Source: Nepenthes gracilis (lineage: Eukaryota > Streptophyta > Magnoliopsida > Caryophyllales > Nepenthaceae). From it: a DNA stretch of 64,000 bases. Both the position numbers and the translations under genes were made by a program. How positions within the stretch are numbered: the first letter of the stretch is position 1; each line of letters opens with the position of its first letter. Under the pieces are notes generated by a model, which saw only the letters and a program-made list of their open reading frames with translations, had not been told where the DNA came from and made no database searches. Positions 32,546 to 42,227 of this stretch are shown here, piece by piece. The DNA lies in assembly GCA_033239525.1 (NCBI GenBank), contig BSYO01000006.1, positions 13,407,319 through 13,471,318 of the forward strand. The letters run 5' to 3'.

Positions 32546-34274
32546 TGTTTACCAGCTTCCTACTGTGCCATCATCCGGGCCAGCGTTTGCCCCGTGCTCT
32601 GCGCTGGAGCCCTTTGCCTTCGTGTTTCCTTCCGTTGGACAGGATGGAGGGCGCCGTGCAGGCTCGTTAGGGATTTCTTGGCTGGGGTGTTGAAGTGTCG
32701 ACCATGGTCTTGTTTGGTGGATGGTTTTCCTTCTTCGATGCGGTTCCACTGGTCTGTCTTTGACATTGGCTGCTTTGCCAACTGATGGGTCCTGTGCTCT
32801 AGATTCGTTGAGCCTTTGCCTACGTGTTCCATCCAGTTGAACGGTATAGGGTTACTCGTGCAATCTGCCCGAGACTTTTTGGCTAAGGTGCATTTTAATT
32901 GGCCTTAGACTTGTCTCCATTGCAAGTGATCTGTTGGATCGGGTGTCGAACTCCCCGCTTGTTAGGGGGTTTGGCTGAGCTGATCCGCTCGTCCTCATGC
33001 TGGTTTGGAAAGTCAAGAATGTTCGCTTCTCGATGCGTTCTTGTGGTCCAAGCATTGTTTGTGGTGCGATGGTTCTCGCTCCACAGTTCTTGATCTTGTT
33101 TTCTCGCCGAGGTCTACGTGGATTTGAAGCTTTGGACGGATTGGTTGCTTGTTTAGTATGTGGTTGGTTTAACTTACAGAGGGTGCTGGTCAGCCTCTGT
33201 TTAGGTTGGGTTGCGAGTTCTTTGCTGGTTTGTTGGATTTTCGGGTGATGATCTTCTCGCTATTGATCAAAGCCGATCTCCTGATATTTCTTGCAGCTGT
33301 CATAGGCTGCTGTTGTGAGATGATTACCTCATCTTTGCTGTATGTTGAATTGCTGGGCTGTAGTAGTAGTCTTGGTTGGTTGCGGTTTTGGCCGGAGGTG
33401 GTCGAATCAAGGCTGGACAACTCTTGTGGCTGCTACTTAGTCCCGAGTTTGGCTGCAGCATTTTGGGCTATTTTTGCCCTTTCCTAATGGATGCTGAAGC
33501 CGGAATGCCAATTTGGTCGCTTTGGTTCTTGTGAAGCTGGGTGGGGCTTTGCTCTTAGAGTTGAAGGCAGTGTTTGTTGTATGAGGTGCTGGTCTCGGTT
33601 GATCCACCTGCCTTTGTACTCTGATCTCGCTGAAATCATCCTTTGGTTATGCTATGCCGGGATTGTGAAGGACTGCCTGTGTTTCTTGCCGCCGTTGTTG
33701 GCGCTGTTCTTGCCCCGTCATTGTATCTCTGCCAAGCATCGGGTGATGGTCTCGTTTCGCTCCGAGCCGTCCGAGATGCATCCCGATCGACTATCCGCGC
33801 TGGAGCCTTGATGGAGCGTGATTCGGTGTAGTTGGTTGCTGGGTGAAGATCCTAGTTAGGCTGATTTTGGCTTTTGGAGGTTGGCTGTGGCTGGCGCATT
33901 GCTGGCTCGGTGTTTACGCAGGAGAGTTGTCGATGTAATTTTGGTTGCTATTGGGTCATGGCTCCCGAATTCATCCTCGCTATTTTCTCTCGTTAGACCA
34001 CATCTGCTCCTGGCGATGATTTATGCATCCTCATTTTGGTTCCGCCTTACGAGGGTGGAAGTTGCCCCCGCCTTGCCAATAGGGTGTGAAGGGGATTTGA
34101 GGGGACTTGGCTTTGTTTCATTGCCTCGGGTTCATTTGGTGCTCCCAAAGGCTGATCTCTATTTCATATTTTTATGAAGAAAATTGCTTATTTTGTCTTT
34201 TCTCACAAACGTTGTCCTCCTAGAGGCTTTTATTTTTTAATGTAACGCTTTGCTCTGGGTATGCCCTAGAGTTT

Positions 34275-34312
34275 ATGTTTTAATCCAAGTCAAATACTTG
34301 GAGATAAAACAT
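34275..34312 (+). other. 3' terminal stem-loop
   Basis: The arms ATGTTTTAATCCAAGT and ACTTGGAGATAAAACAT around a CAAAT loop, about 50 nt before CTTACTTACC. Confidence 0.65.
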
Positions 34313-34357
34313 TTATTTTATAATTTTTTCTCCCATTAATCCAAAATACTTACTTAC

Positions 34358-34358
<1 letters not shown>

Positions 34359-34400
<42 letters not shown>
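34359..34400. repeat. (AT)n microsatellite at an element 3' end
   Basis: About twenty AT dinucleotides directly after CTTACTTACCAAA. It likely arose from the A tail and the TATATA of the target duplication. Confidence 0.9.
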
Positions 34401-34403
<3 letters not shown>

Positions 34404-35559
34404 AGGCCTAGTGGTCACCCGGCCACCCTATTGGCACTAGGGTGGCAGGACCACGCCTCCTAGGCCTGCCATGGCAGATGCACGCCCGACGTGCAAGAAT
34501 GGTTGGCCTGACACCCTGGGAAGTTGCAGCCGCCTCAACATCCAATCAGAGTGGGTCAACTGTCCACCTATAAAACACGGCAACAACAGGCCTCCGAGAG
34601 AGAGAGATAGTCAACGCCTATGATTTCGAGTCTTCGTCCGTGTCCTGAGGAACCTCTTGGACATGATGCCTCTGATGAGTCATTGTCCACATGACAAGCT
34701 TCTTGAACCACTCAAGAAAGTCCTTATCCATTTTTCCCAATAGAGTCCACGGACATAAGTGCCACGAGGGAGTGACCCCAATAGGAATATTGGAGACAAT
34801 ATTCTTCTGGCCTAGGAATTACTTCATAAATATCACTTGAATAAGGGAGTCCCGCGCTGTGCTTTGAATATTGATCTGATGATGGCTTATGACTCCATCC
34901 ATTGGGATTTTATGTTGGCAGTTCCCAAACTGATGGGTTTTCCTCCTCTAAAGATTATATGGATCAGGCAATACATTACCACCACTTTGTTCTCTATCAA
35001 TTTAAATGGTGAGTATGTGGGTTTCTTCCGTGGTGCCAAGGGTCTCAGACAGGGGGATCCTCTATCGCCTTATCTCTTTGTTTTGGTGATCGAGGTTCTA
35101 AATGGTATTCTAGAAGTCAAAGCTCGGCATAATTCAGACTTTCAGTATCACTGGCGATGTGAGAAATCAAGAACGATGATGCTTGGTTTTGCGGACGACA
35201 TCCTTCTTTTTCCAAACTCTACATAAAGTCTATTGAGATTTTACATGATTTTTTTGGTAAGTAATTTAGATGTATTAAAGGAAAAAATTTATAGCCAATA
35301 ATTTAATTCCAAGTGTTTTTTCGACTTGGAATAAAATCATAACCATGGGCTTACCCCGAAACACAGGTTAAAAAACAAGATGACAAAATCTTGCACCAAA
35401 ACAACATTTGTCAAAAATCATAAACCTAACATGCGATGTTGTTAGCAGTAAACCGAGCCTCAGTTGGGGTTTCAAAAGAAACAAGTCATACACCTTAAGC
35501 AATGCGTCAGTAGGACAGGCACGCACGCATCACATCATCGTATCATAATGAGCAGCTCC

Positions 35560-35578
35560 TTTTGCTTACCAAAAAGAA
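35560..35578 (+). mobile_element. Micro-insertion: TTTTGCTTACC plus A-rich tail
   Basis: Perfect 13-bp duplication AATGAGCAGCTCC (35547-35559, 35579-35591). The inserted 19 bp resemble the family end with one change in ACTTACC (GCTTACC) and an A5GAA tail. Confidence 0.8.
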
Positions 35579-35971
35579 AATGAGCAGCTCCAAACTACAA
35601 AGACAGCAAAAAAACGAAGGCTTCAGGATCACCACACACAACGTAGCATATTCACTCCGAATCAGTCGGCAACTAAATGCTTCAGCGCTTCAACAGAAAC
35701 TTTTTTTTTTTGGTAAGAAAGTATTTTGGATTTATGGGAGAAAAAAATTACATAACTTATCCATTTAATCCAAGTATTTTGACTTGGAGATAATGCATAA
35801 AATGCTAGGGCATTCCCCGAGCAATTCGTACATCAAAAAATGATACCCAACATAGGGCTCCTCCATGAGAACAAAGTTTAACAAAATTGAAAAAATATAA
35901 AATCTGTCTGATGTTACACACAAGCAGACATATAATCAACAATCCGAGTCGGCTGAAACCACATTAGTAGC

Positions 35972-38354
35972 TTTTTTTTTTGGTAAGTAAGTGTGTATTT
36001 TAGATTTATGGGAGAAAAAATTACAAAACACAATGTTATAATTCCAAGTTTTTTGACTTGGAATTAGAACATAAAATGCTAGGGCATACCCCGAGTGACA
36101 GGTACATCAGATAGAACCACAAAAAAAACCTCTAAGATATAGAAAATGTCATTTTCCCAAATGTCATTTTCAAACAAAATATAGAAAATGAAACTGTCAT
36201 TTTACATAATCATGCTACCCACATCCGAAATGCATCCCAAGGTTACAAACAGCAGGAAGCAAATCGGCAGCAGCATCACGCCCACCGCCCCAACGTCATC
36301 AAAAACTTGCAGCAGCTGCACAGTCCAAAAGATCAGCATGAGAGTGGTCTTGGAAATTCTGTAGATGGCTCCTGCATCAAGAGTGGCACCCGGCAGGCTC
36401 AGGGCTGAAATGCAAACCCACCAGCAAAACTGAAATGTTCATCATGGTCTGCTTCCGAACTGCACCAGCACCATCATGAAATGCAAAATTCATGAATGCT
36501 CCCAATTATGAGCTGATTGCAGGGCAACAGCCATAACATGGAACGCCAACTTCAACTAAGGCTTCAGCCAACTGAAGCACTTTACAAGTGGATTACACCA
36601 AACTGCCTCCATGAGGAGAGGACCAGTTTTGAACCCAACAAACAGAAAATTGAGCATCTTAAAAAATTCCCTAAGTGGGTACATATTGCAGCCGGCTATA
36701 CATACCATCAACAACAAAAATTCACCATTCCCCAGCATTAAACACAAAGGCCAATCTCAATCATCCGAAACTGTCATCCAACTTTAGTAGAAGTTGGAGC
36801 CTACCACATCATAGAATTTAAGCCTCAAAAGGCCCAACTAATGAGCAGCAGAGGCAACTAGAGCAGTTCAGAAACTACCAATTGCCAATCCAAATTCAGC
36901 AAATAATACCAACCACACTGCCAACCAATTGCAACATCAGCAGGAACAGCATTATAAAAAGACTCGTTCACGGAGCCAAATAGAAATCAAATACACCAAG
37001 AGCTGTATCCACCCAAAGGGCCTAATATCAAATCACCAACCCTCAACTCAAGATTCAATATCGTGCATGATCGAACCCAAATCAAAACAAACTTCATGAT
37101 AAAATTGCAGCTCACCTAATCCAAAGAATGACAGAGGCTCTGCAGTTGGAGTATCACCGCATTCACACACAGCGATTGCGCCATAACCGGTCCAACAAAA
37201 ACACCGATCGATGATTGCGCCAGACCAGCAGAAGAGTCCAGACTTCTTCTTCAGCCCAGCAAATCAGCATATAGCGAAAAAAGAGGTAATCACCTCACAA
37301 AAGCAACTATGACAAATTCAAACAACTCACCGCATCGAAGGATTTTCAAATATCCGAACATGGCCACTCCCACTTCTTCGGCACTCCACCCTAAACATAC
37401 ATCCGCACCAGATTAAAAACAGCTCCCCCAACCCATCAAATCGAAGGAACGTACCGACAGAGAGGCCTCGGGAACCGGGCTCAGGCGTTCGTCAACGCTA
37501 AACCAGCGAAAGAAGAGAGCAATTTCATCGTAAAGGACAAAAGCAACAAGCCAGATTCTCTACCAGCTCTTCAAAGACACCCGCCAAAAGAACCAATCCA
37601 GATCTCGCACGGGTCCCCTAACCCATCCAACTGGGAGTGAATCCATGGTTAGTGGAACATCGAGCCTTGAAAGAGACAATCGATCGCGCTGTGTCCTTCG
37701 AGTAGTGCGGAAGCCAACATATGCTAGAGACAACATTAAAATCAAAACAGCAAGAATCATTAAACAACCCAACCTTACCTTAGCGCACAGCCAAGGGGAA
37801 GACCGAGAAGAAGAAGAGACTGTCCAAAGAGAAGAAGGAAGAAGGAATCGATCTAATCGGGCAGAGGTGGGGGCTTCGGACAACGCTCACAACCTCACGT
37901 AAGGCCACAGAGAGCGCCAACAAAGCCAGACCAGAAGTCCGAGAAGGAAGCAAGCAGAGGGCGGAAGACGGGAAGCAACCGGGCGGAGCAACCTGGAGAC
38001 AGGCCGAGGCCGGCTTCGGCGCCGCCCTGCCAGAGGAGGAGCACCCCTGAGGATGCTTTCAAATTTCAAAATCGAGAAACGAAATTTGAAAATGTAGAGA
38101 GAAGCGAGAGCTTCTCTCTCTAGGCGGAAAAATCCTAAACTGTGTTAAGGGTAAGCTTTTTATAGTGACTGGCCCCACCGCACTCGCGGCCCCATAACCC
38201 AGAAACCCCTTGCTGGATTTTTTGGAGGCACAGTACTACTTTGGTGCTTCCGCGGGGGATCGAACCTGGGTGGGGGAGGCACACTTCCGTGTGTTTAACC
38301 ACCAGGCCAATTCCGATTCAGCCAAGCCAAGCAACACAAGCAACACAAGCAACA
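35972..38354 (-). mobile_element. ORF1-less half-LINE derivative, minus, with full 5' leader
   Basis: Poly(T) 35972-35981, GGTAAGTAAGTGTGTATTTTAG, a stem-loop about 36032-36073 with the stem changed to TTCTAATTCC/GGAATTATAAC, and GGGCATACCCCGAG. The sense strand ends 5' in CTAGAGAGAGAAGCTCTCGC (about 38128-38105) and the GC block GGCAGGGCGGCGCCG (about 38025). The flanks CATTAGTAGC and CATTAGAGC are an imperfect duplication placing the outer edge near 38354, beyond a tRNA-like stretch. The true 5' end could instead be near 38128. Confidence 0.6.
38245..38310 (-). other. tRNA-like pol III promoter boxes (SINE-like)
   Basis: On the minus strand TGGTGGTTAAAC (38304-38293) resembles an A box and GGTTCGATCCC (38266-38256) is a near-perfect B box, spaced as in tRNA-derived SINE heads. 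A clean cloverleaf is not evident, so this is not called a tRNA gene. It is either a SINE inserted upstream of the GAGAGAG leader or part of the 5' end of the neighbouring derivative. Confidence 0.5.
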
Positions 38355-38400
38355 CAAGCAATAGCATTAGAGCTATTTTCAAGCAACACAAGCCAAGCCA
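38320..38400. repeat. Short tandem CAACACAAG repeats
   Basis: Repeated AAGCAACAC units at 38329-38352 and again AAGCAACACAAGCCAAGCC at 38371-38390, at the outer edge of the preceding element. This makes its exact boundary ambiguous. Confidence 0.7.
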
Positions 38401-39973
38401 AAGGCAGTACGAAGACTGGATTAACTCTCAGCCAAACCCATCAGAAGAACCATGTCCAGCAAGGCTCCAGCAACAGAAAGTCGATTGGTATGCATCAGCA
38501 AAGAATACCACCACTCTGCCAAAGCAGTCACTTCCGCGTACCAAAGAGCAGCTCTTTTTTTTTGGTAAGTAAGTGATTTGGATTAATGGGAGAAAAAATT
38601 TTACAAGTAATGATTTATCTCCAAGTGTTTTTCCGACTTGGGGATAAATCATAACCGCTAGGGCATGCCCGAGCACCTTGATACAATGAATGAAACCAAC
38701 AGAAAACAAAAATGCTGGAATTCATGCAATAGAAATGTCTATTCACCCACAGTTTCAGCATCAATCCAAATTGAAGCTCCAAACAAGCCAAGGGCCTTCC
38801 CTGCTACATTTGATGAACCAAAAACATGGGCCAGGCGCAGCATCCAACAACACCAAATTCCAGTATCAGCAGCACCCGACTTAGCCGGACGCAGCAAGGG
38901 ACATGGCACTTCCGAGTAGCATATCAACTCAGCCATCTCCGACATAATCCGTAACCAGCCAAAGTAGCAGGAAACTCCATTCATTCCCAGCAGTTCAAGC
39001 AGCAAAGCATAGATAGGCAATGGGACCTCCATTTCTTAGGGCGGCATTGTTCAGCTCACATTGCAGCTACCGCAACCAAGATCGCGAGGATGCAAAGAAA
39101 CAAGAATTCTCGCAAAAGATCCTAGTGCGAAGTAGCACCCACAGCAGCTTGCCCGAGGAAGACAGCCAGTAGAAGCTCTAGCAAGATCCAGCTCCCAGGA
39201 GAGGATTCAACACTATAAAGCTGCAGCAAGATCCTCCCCGCCAACAAAGAAACTCGATTAGAATCAAAGTCATGTCGATCCTCCAACCAACCAACACATC
39301 ATTGGCCGTGGCAAAACAGGCCGCAATGATGATGAGCACCATGAAACCGAAGGTTTCAACATCGATCCAGCTTGTGACATCTATTACAAAACACAGAAGC
39401 CATCGAACAAGTGTCATCAAGACAAAAGAAAAAATCACCAAAGAGGATTGACCAGCCCAAACACCACTGAACATCTCACCACCGCAGAAACACTCTCAAC
39501 CATCCACTGTAACATCAGTAGCAATGGTACTGAGGGGCAGATGATGATCCATGAAATACATCAGCACTAAGCAAGAGCACAACATACTGCCTCTATAAGG
39601 AGCAAAGCAACAAAACTCACACCATTCAGCTAGCCTTACACTATAAGGTATCTGCAACTTTATGGACCAAAAACTGGGGTTAAACCAGATGAGAGATCAA
39701 AAAAACCTGGGCCCCCGGAGCATAAAAGGGATGCCCCAATCAACAAAAAACCCATCAGTGGAGGCCTAAGAGCCAGAGGTGCCCCTGGATTTTTTTGAGG
39801 CAGCTTTTTTCTTTTTCCTAGACTTTGTAGTCTTCCAATCAGAAACCATGCCCTGGATTTCATCTACCTCACCAAGGGAGGTATTCAAAGAATACTTCTT
39901 GGAAATCCTCTTGATAGAGCTGGGAGTAAGCTCAAATTCATCAATTTCAAAAGGATGAAGATGATGCTCGGTA

Positions 39974-42191
39974 GGGTGCTGAAGGGGAGCGGAAAAAAGC
40001 GTCTAGAGAGAGAAGCTCTCGCTTCTCTCTTCATTTTCAAAATTCAAATTCAACTTTCATCTTCGATTTTGGCCACGTCTCCTGTGACGCGTCTCATCTG
40101 GCCGGGCGGCGCCGGAGTCGCCATGGCCGGGTCTCCTGGTTGCCTAGCCCGGCCGTCTCCCGTTCCTCCTCCTCTTCTCTTACTCACGCGGCGGCACTGA
40201 GACCTCTTAGGTCTCGGCGTCGTCCCTGCCGTTCAGGCCCTTATTGTCCTCGACTCGTGTTTTGGCAGTCCGATTTCTGTGGCTATGGCTACTCTATGGG
40301 TGTTCCTCCGATTCATCTCGGAGTGGCTTGAATATCCCACCCTGTTCTCTGGAGCCGACCGGCCCTGTTCCAGGGCTCCGTGCGTAGGCCCGTTTCTAAT
40401 TACTCGCTGGATGTGCTCAGTCCATTTGCCCTACTGATTGGTTTCGGGAGGGGCTTTTTGGCACTCTCGTTGTCTTTGTGCTCCTCGAAGAATTTGGCGC
40501 TGACAAAGGTAAGTTCTTCTGCGGGCTTCTTTGGTTCGTTCCCTGTGTTTTCATCCTATTGGCGGGCTGGGGGAGGCCGTGCTGTTCAGGCTTGGATTTA
40601 CTGGATGTGGTTCTGAAGACCTGGCTGAAGACTGCCTTGATGCAATAGATCCTTCGGGTGCGATGGATTTCCATCTGCTCGCAGCTAACGGCAGTGGATT
40701 TTGGGTCCTCTCCGTTGTAATTGCTCTTCGCTGCTCGTTGGTTTTGAAGTTGATGAACGCCTGATCCCGGTTTCTGAAGCCTCTCTGCCGGTACGTTCCT
40801 TCCGGTCTGATGGGTTGGGGGAGCCTGTTTTTAATCTGGTATGGAAGTATGGGCTGGAGTGCGGAAGTAGTGGGAGTGGCCATGTTCGGACGCTGATAAT
40901 CCTTCTAATGCGGTGAGTTGTTTGCAGTTGTCATAGTTGCTATTGTGAGGTGTTTACCTCTGGTTTCGGTGTATGATGATTTGCTGGGCTGCAGATGGAG
41001 TCCTGGACTCTTCGTTTAGTCCTAGCACAATCATCTGATCGGTGTTTGGTTGGATCGGTTATGGCGCATTCGCTGTATGTGAATGCGGTGATACCCCAAG
41101 GGTATTCTCTGTGTTGCTAGTTGCTGGATTGTGGGACTGTTGTGGCAACGTTCTGGTGTTTGGGTCGCATTAGAGCCTTTGCTGGTGTGTGGGTTGGATT
41201 GGGGACCACCTGTACATTGAATTTGGCTCTTTCGTCGAACTGGCCCAGGATTGTTTGGTCAAGAGCTCCATTGATGTAAGGGATTTCACTTTTGTCAACA
41301 GACAATTGGTGGAGCCGTATGTTTCGGTCTGGATGATGGCCTTGCTCGCTTGCCCGGCCCGGATTGGCTTGGATGGTCCTATGGCCTTCTTTTACGCATT
41401 ATTCCGAATGTCCTCTAGTTTTGTGGCTAGATGGATTTGATGCTTCTCGCGGATGGCTACCGGAGGGGCCGGGCTAATCGCCCTGTTGAGTCTGGCCATG
41501 TGGTGGTGTTGTTGGTTACCTAGCGGTTGCTATGCTGGCCTTCGATGCGTTGCGGCTAAGTAGCTTACGGGGAGCTGTTTCTTGCTTCTTGGAATGCAAT
41601 TGGATGAGATGGTTTGACCGAGGGTCATTTGGCCGTGATGGTGCTTCGTCCGGTAGTCGATTCTCGCTTGTTTTGGAACTTTTGGCATGATGCATACCGC
41701 CGTGAAATTTGCCGCAGTTGCTTGCATCTATCTGTCTCGTATATAGTTATCTTGTAGTATGTTGGTGGAATCATTGATGCTAGCTTCTTGAGCCTTTAAT
41801 TTGATCCTCCTTGCTCTCGGGCGTGTGGGGCGGATTGCGATTCCATCTCCCCGCCGTGTTATCTACTTTCGTGTGTGGGCAGAGTTTGTTCGTGGTGAAT
41901 AGCTTGATGCAGACCGTGGATGATTTAGTGTCTTCCTTTGTGTCGCTTTCGATGCTTTAGTATCTGTTGATTTAATATGTAACTTCATATTACATTTTTT
42001 GTTCTTCTGTTGAACGTTGTCCTCTTAGAGGCTTTTTTGGTATTATCTGATGTACCGGTTGCTCGGGGAATGCCCTATCATTTTATGTTTTATTTTCAAG
42101 TCAAAATATTTGGAGATAAAACATAGCTTTTGTAATTTTTTCTCCCGTTAATCCAAAATACTTACTTACCAAAAAAAAAGAAAAAGAAAAA
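39974..42191 (+). mobile_element. ORF1-less half-LINE derivative with complete 5' leader
   Basis: Duplication AAGATGATGCTCGGTA (39958-39973) and AAGATGATGCTCAGTA (42192-42207), 16 bp with one mismatch. 5' end: GGGTGCTGAAGGGGAGCGG, AAGCGTCTAGAGAGAGAAGC, then TTTTCAAAATTCAAATTC and the GC block with GCCATGGCCGGGTCTCCTGG. The rest is T/G-rich non-coding. 3' end: type II TTGTCCTCTTAGAGGC, CTCGGGGAATGCCC, stem-loop 42084-42125, CTTACTTACC and an A-rich tail. 2218 bp, structurally complete. An ATG in the GC block opens only a short frame. Confidence 0.85.
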
Positions 42192-42227
42192 AAGATGATG
42201 CTCAGTATGAGGAGATGCAAGAGCATC

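Larger units (their letters stand above)
31474..34393 (+). mobile_element. Half-LINE derivative, ORF1-less, with (AT)n in place of poly(A)
   Basis: Duplication TATATACACAAGGC (31460-31473, 34394-34407, 14/14). The 5' part has a GC-rich block (GGCGTCTCCCGGTTGCTTCG) like other derivatives. It is interrupted by a minus copy at 31906. The body is T/G-rich. The 3' end has type II upstream TTGTCCTCCTAGAGGC, GGGTATGCCCTAG, the stem-loop 34275-34312 and CTTACTTACC AAA, then (AT)n. The A tail seems to have turned into a microsatellite next to the TATATA start of the target duplication. Confidence 0.8.
31052..34782. mobile_element. Unclassified insertion in LINE D, possibly a solo LTR, itself split
   Basis: Flanked by AGGAA (31047-31051, 34783-34787), a 5-bp duplication typical of LTR elements. 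Without the element at 31474-34393 it is about 0.8 kb. The left part holds GATTTTAACGTGAAAAACCC, a phrase I associate with plant LTR-retroelement sequence. The right part has CATCCAATCAGAG followed by CACCTATAAAACACGG, a CCAAT plus TATA arrangement at about 34540-34580. The termini are not the usual TG..CA, so the LTR assignment is tentative. Confidence 0.45.
30386..35248 (+). mobile_element. LINE copy D, 5'-truncated, split by an insertion stack
   Basis: ORF2 pieces 30386-31051 and 34788-35248. The codons around 31046 and 34788 join as GRN/IGDNILLA, which defines the insertion 31052-34782 (duplication AGGAA). The element is cut again at 35249 by a minus-strand half-LINE, and its remainder is not recognised in the window. 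Confidence 0.7.
30386..35248 (+). pseudogene. LINE D ORF2 RT fragment
   Basis: Begins DFLQQ-equivalent at 30388, then RWLKDGD, the in-frame TAG at 30432-30434, CSKYFFRSIAGNRNK. RT motifs follow with frameshifts: EEIRQSLFSIDDCKAP (about 30690), FFLHGKLL, a 16-bp micro-insertion at 30887-30902, MIISKIIAICLQPTLPFLVD, then the large insertion. After 34788: a stop replacing Q in LA-ELLHKYHL, RCALNIDLMMAYDSIHWDF, GAKGLRQGDPLSPYLF and GFADDILLF (FADD intact). It ends at the next insertion. Non-functional. Confidence 0.8.

Noticed and set aside
38245..38310. A true tRNA gene
   Set aside because: A and B boxes are present but the arms do not fold into a convincing acceptor/anticodon cloverleaf.
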